64,000 bases of DNA from positions 2,902,501 to 2,966,500 of the forward strand of contig CP127384.1 of NCBI GenBank assembly GCA_030285985.1, written 5' to 3'. This document shows positions 52,773-61,396 of the stretch, in pieces (position 1 is the first letter of the stretch; every line of letters begins with the position of its first letter). Source of the DNA: Aquidulcibacter paucihalophilus (lineage in GTDB: Bacteria; Pseudomonadota; Alphaproteobacteria; Caulobacterales; Caulobacteraceae). A program made the position numbers and the translations under genes. The notes beneath the pieces are model-generated. The model saw nothing but the letters and a program-made list of their open reading frames with translations, ran no database searches and had not been told where the DNA came from.

Positions 52773-53484
52773 TCGGCCGGCCCGCCGCCTCCCAGGCGGC
52801 CCGTTCGGCTTCAACCCTGGCATACCAACGGGCCCGCAGGACGGCGGGTCGCCCGGGATACCGGTCGTCCAGAAACTCGGCGTCGACCACGCGGTCGGCG
52901 CGGAAGGTGCGGAAGTCGTCGCGGCTTTCGCACCAGCCGACCAGCAGCCGCTTGGTCTCGCGATAACCGACCAGACACGGCCAGATGACCCGCAGGGTCT
53001 CGTTCCCCTGCTCGTCCGCATAGTGCAGCCGCAGCTTGCGCCCCGCGTGGATCCAGGCGCGGACCCTGGACATGTCCAGCGTCTCGACCTCGTGCCCCCA
53101 CGCCGGGGCGCTGGCGACCGCGGGCTCAAGCAGCACGGGCCGCAGCTTTTCCGGCACCGTGGCCGCGATCTTGGCGATCAGGTCGCGGGCGGCGCGGGCG
53201 AGGGCCGGATCGCCGCGTCCGGCCACCCATTGCGCGCCCAGCACCGCCGCCTCGACCTCGTCCGAGGTGAGCATCAGCGGCGGCATGTCGAAGCCGCCGT
53301 CCAGCACATAGCCGATCCCCGCCTCCCCCCGGATCGGCACCCGCTGGGCCATGAGGGTGGCGACGTCGCGGTAGATGGAACGTTTCGACGTCTCCAGCTC
53401 GACCGCCATGGCATCGGCCGTGACCGGTTTCGACGACCGGCGCAGCACCTGGATGATCTGGAAAAGGCGGTCCGCGCGTCTCAC
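52762..53484 (-). CDS. YafY-type HTH/WYL transcriptional regulator
   Basis: A 240-residue regulator. The winged HTH is at the N-terminus (RRADRLFQIIQVLRRSSKPV, SKRSIYRDVATLM). The WYL domain follows (RLHYADEQGNETLRVIWPCL, LLVGWCESRDDFRTFRADRV). GTG 53484 gives the family-standard MRRADRLFQ opening; an ATG at 53517 would lie inside the palindromic operator. Divergent from a GST gene, its likely target. The C-terminus is encoded by the duplicated 34-bp segment. Confidence 0.9.
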   Translation of the reverse strand: MRRADRLFQIIQVLRRSSKPVTADAMAVELETSKRSIYRDVATLMAQRVPIRGEAGIGYVLDGGFDMPPLMLTSDEVEAAVLGAQWVAGRGDPALARAARDLIAKIAATVPEKLRPVLLEPAVASAPAWGHEVETLDMSRVRAWIHAGRKLRLHYADEQGNETLRVIWPCLVGYRETKRLLVGWCESRDDFRTFRADRVVDAEFLDDRYPGRPAVLRARWYARVEAERAAWEAAGRPMPQ

Positions 53485-53504
53485 TGGCCCACTCTCGATG
53501 ACGA

Positions 53505-53528
53505 CTGCTGACAGCATGCTGGCAGCAG
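53505..53528. promoter_or_regulatory. 24-bp palindromic operator between WYL regulator and GST genes
   Basis: A 24-base palindrome, CTGCTGACAGCA joined to TGCTGGCAGCAG, with a single mismatched pair and centre GCATGC. A further GGCAG follows at 53532. It lies 20 bases upstream of the GTG chosen for the WYL gene and about 100 bases before the GST start, a natural operator for both. Confidence 0.75.
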
Positions 53529-53630
53529 GGTGGCAGTAGTCAATCCCGGTCGGCGGCAAAGGGTCGCCGGCGCGCTCAGGCAGCGAGGCGCCATGCGCCG
53601 GGCGGCAGCGCGACCCTGAAGGAGACTGCC

Positions 53631-54242
53631 ATGCTGACCCTCTTCCACGCGCCCCGGTCGCGTTCGAGCCGCATCGTCTGGCTGCTGGAGGAGATCGGCG
53701 TCGACTATGACCTTCGCTACGTCGACATCTTCCGCAACCTGACGGGCACAGGCGCGCGCGATGCCGCAAACCCGCATCCCGACGGCAAGGTCCCTGCCCT
53801 TGCTCACAAGGACGCACTGGTGACCGAGTCGGCGGCGGTGGCCCTGTATTTGACAGACCTGTTTCCCGAAGCCGGGTTGGGCGCATCGGTCGGATCGCCT
53901 GAACGCGCCGCCTATGTCACCTGGCTGGCCTGGACGGCGGGCGAGATGGAGCCGGCCTACTGGGGCAAGATCACCGGCCAGACCAACGCAGATCCTCTGG
54001 TCCAGGCCCGTTACGACGCCGTCATCGCCCGCCTGTTCGGTGCCCTGGAGCGGGGCCCATATCTCATGGGCGAGCGGTTCACCGCAGTCGATGTGATGGT
54101 CGGCAGCGCCCTGTCCTGGGGCCGCGAATACTCGCCGGACAGTCCCCTGCTGGACTCCTATCTGGCGCGGATCATGGACAGGCCGGCCAATGCCGCGGCG
54201 ACCGCGAAGGACGGTGAACTGACCGAACCGCAGGGTGCCTAG
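53631..54242 (+). CDS. glutathione S-transferase family protein
   Basis: A 203-residue protein with a thioredoxin fold (MLTLFHAPRSRSSRIVWLLE; NPHPDGKVPALAHKD; VTESAAVALYLTDLFPEAGL) and a helical C-terminal domain (RFTAVDVMVGSALSW). The serine-rich RSRSS segment occupies the active-site position. AAGGAG lies 7 bases before the ATG. It is probably controlled by the divergent WYL regulator. Its stop overlaps the otsA stop. Confidence 0.9.
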   Translation: MLTLFHAPRSRSSRIVWLLEEIGVDYDLRYVDIFRNLTGTGARDAANPHPDGKVPALAHKDALVTESAAVALYLTDLFPEAGLGASVGSPERAAYVTWLAWTAGEMEPAYWGKITGQTNADPLVQARYDAVIARLFGALERGPYLMGERFTAVDVMVGSALSWGREYSPDSPLLDSYLARIMDRPANAAATAKDGELTEPQGA

Positions 54243-55666
54243 GCCGCGCGGACGGGAGCGGCGTCGCTGGTCCCGTCTCCAGGCCGCTCAACGGCTCGCA
54301 GCATCGAGACGAAGTCGTCACGCCAGATGCCGACGTCCGTGTCGCGCACCACCTGCATCAGACAGGCCCATTTCCGCTTCCGCTCTTCCAGCGGCATGGT
54401 CAGGGCGCGCTGAATGGCGTCGGACAGTTCCTCGCGGCTGAACGGATTGACCAGCAGTGCCTCGCCCATCTGCTCGGCGGCCCCGGCGAAGCGCGACAGC
54501 ACCAGCACACCGGGATCGTCCGGGTTCTGGGCCGCGACATATTCCTTGGCCACCAGGTTCATGCCGTCGCGCAGCGGCGTCACCAGCCCGACCCGCGCGG
54601 CGCGATAGATGCCCGCCAGCTGGTCGCGGCGGTAGGTGCGGTTCAGGTAGCGGATCGGCTGCCAGTCCATCTCGGCATAGGCGCCGTTGATGCGCCCCGC
54701 GAGCGCATCCAGCCGCCCCCGGATGTCCTGATAGCTGTCGACCTCATCGCGGGAGATGGGCGTGACCTGCAGCAGCAGGACCTCGGACCGCATGTCCGGA
54801 TGGGTCTCGAGGAACTGCTCATAGCCGAGCAGCCGTTCCTCCAGTCCCTTGGAATAGTCCAGCCGGTCGACGCCGACCATCAGGGTCCGGAACGCCGCCG
54901 AGGCGGCCATCCGGTCATAGGTCCGGTTGCCGAGCGGCGAGTTCCGCGCCGCGATGAAGCCCTCGACGTCTATGCCGATCGGGAAGACGCCGGTCTCAAC
55001 GGACTTGCCGAAGGCCTCGAGCGCGTCGTTCGGCAGCAGTCTGCCGTTCACGCTCGGCTCGGACGCCACATAGTCGCGGAACAGGTCCAGCCATTCCCGC
55101 GTCTGGAAGCCGATCAGGTCATAGTCGAACATCGCCTCCACCAGCCGGCGGTGATGCGGCAGGGTCACGAGCAGCTGTCGCACCGGCCAGGGCGTATGCA
55201 GGAAGAAGCCGATGCGGTTCTTCACACCCAGCCGGCGCAGATCCCGGGCCATGGGGATCATGTGGTAGTCATGGATCCAGATGATGTCGTCCGCCTGGAT
55301 CAGCGGCGCCAGCACCTCGGCGAACCGGGCATTGGTCCGCTCATATCCCTCGCCATAGGACCGCTCATAGGCGGTCAGGTCGACCCGGTGGTGGAACAGC
55401 GGCCACAGCGTCTTGTTGGCATAGCCGTTGTAGTATTCGTCGACGTCCTGGGCCTCCAGATCGACGAGGGCGACGGTGACCCCGGCCCGATCCTCGAACT
55501 TGGCCTCCCCCGTGAAATGCCCGACCGTCTCCCCGGACCAGCCGAACCACAGGCCGTCGTATTTCCGCAGGGCAGCCGACAGCGCCATGGCCAGACCACC
55601 GGCCGAGCCGGCCGCGGGGTCCTTCGGCGCGGATACACGGTTGGATACGACGATCAGGCGGCTCAT
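54239..55666 (-). CDS. otsA: trehalose-6-phosphate synthase
   Basis: Makes trehalose-6-phosphate from UDP-glucose and glucose-6-phosphate. The 475-residue GT20 protein shows [52 protein letters not shown] and [17 protein letters not shown]. It is the last gene of otsB-GH15-otsA; its ATG overlaps the GH15 stop as ATGA. Confidence 0.97.
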   Translation of the reverse strand: MSRLIVVSNRVSAPKDPAAGSAGGLAMALSAALRKYDGLWFGWSGETVGHFTGEAKFEDRAGVTVALVDLEAQDVDEYYNGYANKTLWPLFHHRVDLTAYERSYGEGYERTNARFAEVLAPLIQADDIIWIHDYHMIPMARDLRRLGVKNRIGFFLHTPWPVRQLLVTLPHHRRLVEAMFDYDLIGFQTREWLDLFRDYVASEPSVNGRLLPNDALEAFGKSVETGVFPIGIDVEGFIAARNSPLGNRTYDRMAASAAFRTLMVGVDRLDYSKGLEERLLGYEQFLETHPDMRSEVLLLQVTPISRDEVDSYQDIRGRLDALAGRINGAYAEMDWQPIRYLNRTYRRDQLAGIYRAARVGLVTPLRDGMNLVAKEYVAAQNPDDPGVLVLSRFAGAAEQMGEALLVNPFSREELSDAIQRALTMPLEERKRKWACLMQVVRDTDVGIWRDDFVSMLRAVERPGDGTSDAAPVRAA

Positions 55667-57447
55667 CGCGCATCCGTCCAGGAACGGCTGAGCAGGACGG
55701 CGCAGTTGATGATGCCGACCAGGGAGTAGGTTTGCGGATAGTTGCCCCAGAGCTCCTTGTCCTCCAGGGAAAGATCTTCCGACAACAGGCCCGCATGCGT
55801 CCGCCGGCTGAGCATCTCCTCGAAGATTTCACGCGCCTCGGCGTCGCGGCCGTTCTGGTGCAGGGCCTCGATGAACCAGAAGGTGCAGAAGTTGAACGCC
55901 GTCTCCGGCTCGCCGAAGTCGTCCGGCTCGACATACCGGAACAGATAGGGGCCCTTCTTCAGGTCCCGTTCGATGGCATCGAACGTCGCGACCTGCCGCG
56001 GATCGCGGGCGTCAAGGAAGCCGAGGTCCGTCATCTGCAGCAGGGAAGCGTCCAGCTCCCGATTGCCGAAGCTGGCGGCGAAGCGGCCCTCGTCGGGCAG
56101 GAAGGCCTCGCGTTCGATCCGCTCCCGGATGATGGCCGCCCGGTCGGTCCAGAACACCGCCCGCCCGGACAGGCCCATGTGGCCGGCCGCCTTGGCGAGG
56201 CGGTCGCAGGCCGCCCAGCACATCACCGAGGAATAGGTATGCACCCGGGCAATGGTGCGGAATTCCCACAGGCCCGCGTCGACCTGGTCGTGCATGGCGA
56301 AGGCGCGATCGCCGACCTTCTCGAGGGCATGGAAGTCCTCGATCGTACCGGGCCGCAGCAGGCGCTGGTCATAGAAGGCCTGCACCAGCGGCAGGACGAT
56401 CTGGCCATAGACATCGTGCTGCAGGTGTTCGCCCGCCTGGTTGCCGATGCGCACCGGCTTCATGCCGCGATAGCCGGCGACGGTTTCAGTGATCCGTTCG
56501 TCGATGTTCTCTTCAAGCCCGACGCCATAGACCGGCTGGACGTGACCGCCGGCGGAGGCGTCGACGAGGTTGCGCAGATAGCCGAGGTAGTTTTCCAGCA
56601 GGTCGACGGCGCCGAGCCGGTTCAGGGCCCGCACCACATAGTAGGCGTCGCGGATCCAGCAGTAGCGATAGTCCCAGTTCCGCCCGCTCTCCGGAAACTC
56701 GGGCACCGAGGTGGTCATGGCCGCGACGATCGCGCCCGTCTCCTCATAGGCGCAGAGCTTGAGCGTGATGGCCGCGCGGATCACCGCCTCCTGCCAGTCC
56801 AGCGGCAGGTAGAGGGTGCGGACCCAGTCCTGCCAGTAGGCGACGGTGCGGTCGAGAGCCGCCGAAACGCCCGGCCCGACATCCTGGTCGTAGCCCTCGT
56901 CAGGCCCGAAGAAGAAGGCCTGCGGCCGCTCCAGCCGGAAGGTCCGCTCCTTCAATATGTGGGATACGGGGCAGTCGGTCGTCAGCCGGAAGGTCACGTC
57001 CGTGCACAGATAGCGGATGTGGTTCGAGCCGTTCGTCGCCTCCGCCCGCCGGGCACCCCAGTCGGCGGAGGGACGCAGGCGCATCCGGATGCGCGGCGAA
57101 CCACTGAGAGGCCGGACGATCCGGCCGAAGGCGAGTGGACGATAGGTGCGGCTGTGTTTCGGATGGCGCGGGGCGAAATCGATCACTTCGACCGATGCGC
57201 CATCCTTCGCCGTCAGAACGGTCCGGAGCACGGGCGTATTGCGGATATAGGCCTGCTCGACCGTCGCCAGCCCCTCCAGTTCGATGTCCCAGAAGCCGTG
57301 GTCGGGGTCGGACCCGTCCATCAGGGCCGAGAAGACCGGGTCGCCGTCCACCCTCGGGGCGCAGGCCCAGACGTAGCGACCGTCCCGGTCGATCAGGGCG
57401 CTGATCGAACAGTTGCCGATGGGGGCGAGGTCGAGGTTCGGGGTCAC
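55663..57447 (-). CDS. GH15 glycoside hydrolase, probable trehalase
   Basis: A 594-residue glucoamylase-fold enzyme. The N-terminal beta domain (LDLAPIGNCSISALIDRDGR) is followed by an (alpha/alpha)6 barrel with NWDYRYCWIRDAYY, LEENIDERIT, AFAMHDQVDAGLWEFR and LWGNYPQTYSLVG. GTG 57447 overlaps the otsB stop. GH15 enzymes hydrolyse alpha-glucosidic bonds. Position between otsB and otsA suggests trehalose as substrate, but glucoamylase or glucodextranase activity is possible. No signal peptide is seen, so it is cytosolic. Confidence 0.92.
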   Translation of the reverse strand: MTPNLDLAPIGNCSISALIDRDGRYVWACAPRVDGDPVFSALMDGSDPDHGFWDIELEGLATVEQAYIRNTPVLRTVLTAKDGASVEVIDFAPRHPKHSRTYRPLAFGRIVRPLSGSPRIRMRLRPSADWGARRAEATNGSNHIRYLCTDVTFRLTTDCPVSHILKERTFRLERPQAFFFGPDEGYDQDVGPGVSAALDRTVAYWQDWVRTLYLPLDWQEAVIRAAITLKLCAYEETGAIVAAMTTSVPEFPESGRNWDYRYCWIRDAYYVVRALNRLGAVDLLENYLGYLRNLVDASAGGHVQPVYGVGLEENIDERITETVAGYRGMKPVRIGNQAGEHLQHDVYGQIVLPLVQAFYDQRLLRPGTIEDFHALEKVGDRAFAMHDQVDAGLWEFRTIARVHTYSSVMCWAACDRLAKAAGHMGLSGRAVFWTDRAAIIRERIEREAFLPDEGRFAASFGNRELDASLLQMTDLGFLDARDPRQVATFDAIERDLKKGPYLFRYVEPDDFGEPETAFNFCTFWFIEALHQNGRDAEAREIFEEMLSRRTHAGLLSEDLSLEDKELWGNYPQTYSLVGIINCAVLLSRSWTDAR

Positions 57448-58232
57448 GGTTGCGGCTCCATGGCATCAAGCCAGTCGAGCACAGCGTCCACATCGGGCAG
57501 GGCGAAGGTCGCGGCGGTCGGACGCGGCGGACCGACCAGCACGCCGAAGCCGCCGAGACCGGCGGCGGCCCGGAAACCGTCCTCATCGGTCAGGTCGTCG
57601 CCCAGCATGACGGGAATGGCGCCGGCGAAGGGCGGCTCGGCCATGAAGGCTTTCAGCGCCGTTCCCTTGTCCGTTCCGGGCGTCTTCAACTCCACCACCT
57701 GGTTGCCGGCCTGCAGCGCCAGTCCGGTCTCGGCGGCCAGCGAACGGGCGAGGGCCTCGGCGGCGGCGGCCTCGGTCGGAGCCCCCCGAAAATGAAGGCC
57801 CGCCGACACGGCCTTGTCCTCGACGATCATGCCGGGACGCAGGCTCGCGAACCGCTCGAAGGCCGCGACCGCGTCGCGGACGCCGGCCGCCGCTGGCGCA
57901 TGGTCCAGCGAGCCATCCGCGCGCCGGCGCTCCAGTCCGTGCACCCCGGAGGCGGGAGCGGCAGCGCGCTCGGCGATCCGGTCGATCTCGGCGATCGTCC
58001 GGCCACTGAGTATGGCGACCCGGCCGTCCAGCCGCTCGGCCAGCCGGCGCAGCACCGCCGTGCGGCGCGGATCGGGCACGACCGCATCCGGCGTGGCGGC
58101 CAGCGGCGCGAGCACGCCGTCCATGTCGAGGAACAGGGCGGGCCGCTGCAGGCGGGCGGGCGGTGGCGGCAAATGCGACAGCGCCCCGGCCGGCGCGGGC
58201 GCGCGGTCGGTGTTCAGGTTTGAGGTCCGCAT
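57444..58232 (-). CDS. otsB: trehalose-6-phosphatase
   Basis: A HAD-superfamily phosphatase of 262 residues from ATG 58232. It has motif I LFLDMDGVLAPLA (nucleophile Asp), ILSGRTIAEID and MLGDDLTDEDGF (motif IV). It opens the three-gene operon and its stop overlaps the GH15 start by 4 bases. The kdsD start lies 122 bases away on the other strand. Confidence 0.94.
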   Translation of the reverse strand: MRTSNLNTDRAPAPAGALSHLPPPPARLQRPALFLDMDGVLAPLAATPDAVVPDPRRTAVLRRLAERLDGRVAILSGRTIAEIDRIAERAAAPASGVHGLERRRADGSLDHAPAAAGVRDAVAAFERFASLRPGMIVEDKAVSAGLHFRGAPTEAAAAEALARSLAAETGLALQAGNQVVELKTPGTDKGTALKAFMAEPPFAGAIPVMLGDDLTDEDGFRAAAGLGGFGVLVGPPRPTAATFALPDVDAVLDWLDAMEPQP

Positions 58233-58354
58233 GGCTGTTCCAACGCACCCGTGCGGCAAAGGTTGACCCCCGACCTCACTTTTCTCGCATCGCAGCATTC
58301 GGCCAGGGCAGGCTGACGATTGTGAAACCGCGCGGGATGGGCCAATTCCGCAGC

Positions 58355-59350
58355 ATGACCGACGCCGCCGCACCCGCCCTCTCCGCCGATCCCGCCGCCA
58401 TGACCGCGCGGGCCCGGGAGGTGATCCAGCTGAACATCGCCGCGCTTCAGGCGCTGGAGTCCGGCCTCGACGACAGTATCGCCCGCGCCTGCGACATCAT
58501 CCTGTCCCGCCCCGGCTATCTGGTCGTCACCGGCATGGGCAAGTCGGGCCATATCGGCGGGAAGATCGCCGCCACCCTCGCTTCCACGGGCACCAACGCC
58601 TTCTTCGTCCACCCGGCCGAGATGAGCCACGGCGACCTCGGCATGCTGCGCAAGGACGTCACCCTGCTGGCCATCTCCAACTCGGGCGAGAGCCGCGAAT
58701 TGCGCGATCCGCTGATCTACTGCCAGCGCGAGGGCATTCCGGTGATCGGCCTGACCCAGCGCCCGGGCAGCTTCCTCGGTCGCTCATCCGCCGTCTGCCT
58801 GACCATGCCGCAGGTCGCCGAGGCCTGCCCGAACGGACTGGCCCCCACGACCTCGACCCTGATGACCCTCGCCCTCGGCGACGCCCTGGCCATGGTGCTG
58901 ATGGACCGCCGCGGCTTCACCGCCGAGGCGTTCGGACTACATCATCCGGGCGGCAAGCTGGGCATGAGCCTGCAGAGTGTGCGCGACTGGATGGGCGACC
59001 GTCCGCCCGCTCCGGCGACCGTTCCCCTGACCGCGACCTTCGCCGAGGTTGTTTCCGCGATCACGGAAGGCCGGAAGGGTGCCGTCGCCGTGCTGGACGG
59101 CGACGGACGTCTGGCCGGGATCGTCACCGACGGCGACGTGCGCCGGGCCTTCTCCCGCGACCTCAACGGCCTGACCGCCGCCGAGGTCATGAGCCCTTCG
59201 CCCAAGGTCATCGCCCCGGATGCGCGCATGAGCGACGCCGTCGACCTGATGACCCAAAACCGGATCGCCACCCTGCTGGTGGTCGAGGACGGGCGGCCCG
59301 TCGCCATCGTCCACATCGCCGAACTGATGCAGGCCGGCTACGTCGGCTAG
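58355..59350 (+). CDS. kdsD: arabinose-5-phosphate isomerase (KdsD/KpsF type)
   Basis: Makes arabinose-5-phosphate for KDO in LPS. The 331 residues contain a SIS domain (VTGMGKSGHIGGKIAATLAS, ISNSGESRELRD, APTTSTLMTLALGDALA) and two C-terminal CBS domains (GRLAGIVTDGDVRRAF; DLMTQNRIATLLVVEDG). ATG 58355 is used, with ATG 58337 as alternative; neither has a clear ribosome site. Divergent from otsB. Confidence 0.94.
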   Translation: MTDAAAPALSADPAAMTARAREVIQLNIAALQALESGLDDSIARACDIILSRPGYLVVTGMGKSGHIGGKIAATLASTGTNAFFVHPAEMSHGDLGMLRKDVTLLAISNSGESRELRDPLIYCQREGIPVIGLTQRPGSFLGRSSAVCLTMPQVAEACPNGLAPTTSTLMTLALGDALAMVLMDRRGFTAEAFGLHHPGGKLGMSLQSVRDWMGDRPPAPATVPLTATFAEVVSAITEGRKGAVAVLDGDGRLAGIVTDGDVRRAFSRDLNGLTAAEVMSPSPKVIAPDARMSDAVDLMTQNRIATLLVVEDGRPVAIVHIAELMQAGYVG

Positions 59351-59356
59351 GCTTGG

Positions 59357-59971
59357 TCAGAACGCCCGGCGCCCATCGACATTACCGGGCGGCGAATAGC
59401 GGCAGGCCAGCACCGACCGGTCGCCGCGTGTGGCAATGGCGCAGCCGACATGGGTCGTGCCGCGCCAGACCATCTGGGTGTAGTGGCCGACGGCGGTCCA
59501 GTCGCCGGTCCGGCTGACATTCGGAAAGACGCCGCGGACGTAGTCCCGTTTCTCGGCCGTCCACTCGCCGACCATTTCCTCAGGCGTCCAGGAGCGGCCG
59601 CCCCAGCCGGTCCACAGATTCTCGCCGTGTCCGTGACCGCTGAGATCGTGCTCGAACCGCCCACTGGCCAGCAGTTGCCGCGCCCAAGCATCGGCCTCCG
59701 CCGCAAGGGAGTCGTCCCATGTGAGGGCCGGTGTCCCGACCCGCGCGCGCTCCACGTTGTGAGCGGCGAGCAGCCGGGCCTCGACGGCACTGGATGGCCG
59801 TGAGTCCTGCGCCAGCGGAATCGGTACGATCGGCTGGGCCTGACGCGGCGCGGGCTCCACCCTCGGCGGGCCCGCCTGGAGCGGACCGGCCGGCATCGGA
59901 AAGTCGGTCGCGCAGGCCGCGCTGGCGACGGTCAGACCGGCCAGGGCGGCGAGCAAGAGGGAACGGCGCAT
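59357..59971 (-). CDS. CAP-domain (SCP/PR-1) lipoprotein
   Basis: A 204-residue secreted protein with a lipobox-like AGLTVASAAC signal, a Pro-rich linker and a CAP domain: HNVERARVGTPALTWDDSLA, SGHGHGENLW, VGHYTQMVWRGTTHVGCAIA and VLACRYSPPGN. The His residues in HGHGEN and GHYTQ form the cleft. Role in bacteria is unclear (lipid or wall binding). It converges with kdsD. Confidence 0.9.
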   Translation of the reverse strand: MRRSLLLAALAGLTVASAACATDFPMPAGPLQAGPPRVEPAPRQAQPIVPIPLAQDSRPSSAVEARLLAAHNVERARVGTPALTWDDSLAAEADAWARQLLASGRFEHDLSGHGHGENLWTGWGGRSWTPEEMVGEWTAEKRDYVRGVFPNVSRTGDWTAVGHYTQMVWRGTTHVGCAIATRGDRSVLACRYSPPGNVDGRRAF

Positions 59972-60116
59972 TAAGCCTCCTTGGGAGCGCGCTCAATAGC
60001 GTACCCGCAGCCGGACTGTTCCCTCAAACCGCCCGATCCGGTTGCTTCTTCGCGACGAAATACTTGACGTTGACGTAAACGTAGGGTTTGTGGCCCGCAA
60101 GTTTCGATTCCGCACT

Positions 60117-60157
60117 CGCCCTCAAGCCGCGAGCCACTGCGTGGCGAGCGTAGGGCG
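60117..60157. repeat. dispersed covarying palindrome, copy 5
   Basis: The most divergent copy: CGCCCTCAAGCCGCGAG and GGCGAGCGTAGGGCG flank stem GCCAC-TGC-GTGGC. Both stem arms differ from copies 1 and 4 yet still pair. It lies 22 bases upstream of the thiolase start, so it is in the promoter or leader. Confidence 0.75.
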
Positions 60158-60179
60158 CTCAAATGTGAGACGCACACCC

Positions 60180-61385
60180 ATGGCCGAAGCCTATATCTAC
60201 GACGCGGTCCGCACCCCGCGCGGCAAGGGCAAGAAGGACGGCTCCCTTCACGAGATCACCGGCCTCAGCCTCGCCACCCAGGTTCTGGAGGCGCTGCGCG
60301 ACCGCAACGACCTCGACACCTCGAAAGTCGATGACGTCATCCTCGGCTGCGTGTCGCCGGTGGGCGAACAGGGCGCGGACATCGCCCGCACCGCCGTCCT
60401 CTCGGCCGGCTGGGCCCAGACCGTGGCCGGCGTCCAGATCAACCGCTTCTGCGCCTCCGGCCTCGAGGCGGTGAACATGGCCGCGGCCAAGGTGAAATCC
60501 GGCGAGGCCGATTTCGCCGTCGGCGGCGGCGTCGAGGCCATGAGCCGGGTGCCGATGGGCTCGGACGGCGGTGCCTGGCCCGTCGATCCGTCCAGCGCCT
60601 TCCCGACCTATTTCGTGCCCCAGGGCGTCTCGGCCGACATGATCGCCACGAAATACGGCTTCAGCCGCGATGACGTCGACGCCTACTCCATGGAAAGCCA
60701 CAAGCGCGCCGCCGCCGCCTGGGCCGACGGCCGGTTCTCGAAATCGGTCATCGCCGTGAAGAACCAGCTCGGCCTGGTCCAGCTGGACCGCGACGAGACC
60801 ATACGCCCCAACACCGACATGCAGTCGCTGGGCGGCCTGAACCCGTCCTTCGCCATGATGGGCGAAATGGCCTTCGACGCCGTGATCAACCAGCGCTACC
60901 CCGAGGTCGAGCGCGTCAATCACGTCCACACCCCCGGCAACTCCTCGGGCATCGTCGACGGCTCCGCCGGCGTCCTGATCGGCACCCTTGAAGCCGGCCA
61001 GGCCCTCGGCCTCAAGCCCCGCGCCCGCATCGTCGGTGCCGCCTCGATCGGCTCCGAGCCCTCGATCATGCTGACCGGCCCCGAGTTCGTGACGAAGAAG
61101 CTGCTCGCCAAACTCGGCATGACCACCGCCGACATCGACGTCTGGGAGCTGAACGAAGCCTTCGCCGCCGTGGTGCTCCGCTACATGCAGGCGCTCGACA
61201 TCCCGCACGACAAGATGAACGTGAACGGCGGCGGCATCTCCATGGGCCACCCGCTGGGCGCCACCGGCGCCATGATCACCGGCATCGCGCTCGACGAGCT
61301 GGAGCGCTCCGACAAGTCGACCGCCCTGATCACCCTGTGCATCGGCGGCGGCATGGGCACCGCCACCGTCATCGAACGCGTCTGA
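60180..61385 (+). CDS. fadA: acetyl-CoA C-acyltransferase (FadA-type thiolase)
   Basis: A 401-residue thiolase: [14 protein letters not shown] (acyl Cys), [20 protein letters not shown] (His) and [15 protein letters not shown] (Cys). ATG 60180 gives [20 protein letters not shown]. It is 11 bases upstream of the fadB-type gene, so it is the thiolase of a fatty-acid beta-oxidation pair. The symbol is by role. Confidence 0.93.
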   Translation: MAEAYIYDAVRTPRGKGKKDGSLHEITGLSLATQVLEALRDRNDLDTSKVDDVILGCVSPVGEQGADIARTAVLSAGWAQTVAGVQINRFCASGLEAVNMAAAKVKSGEADFAVGGGVEAMSRVPMGSDGGAWPVDPSSAFPTYFVPQGVSADMIATKYGFSRDDVDAYSMESHKRAAAAWADGRFSKSVIAVKNQLGLVQLDRDETIRPNTDMQSLGGLNPSFAMMGEMAFDAVINQRYPEVERVNHVHTPGNSSGIVDGSAGVLIGTLEAGQALGLKPRARIVGAASIGSEPSIMLTGPEFVTKKLLAKLGMTTADIDVWELNEAFAAVVLRYMQALDIPHDKMNVNGGGISMGHPLGATGAMITGIALDELERSDKSTALITLCIGGGMGTATVIERV

Positions 61386-61396
61386 GGATTTTGACC

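Noticed and set aside
53485..53886. N-terminal extension of the WYL regulator
   Set aside because: The extra frame would span the palindromic operator and most of the intergenic region and is Arg/Pro-rich without a domain.
55732..57795. Plus-strand open frame of 687 codons opposite GH15 and otsB
   Set aside because: Antisense shadow of two well-supported enzymes, with no family match.
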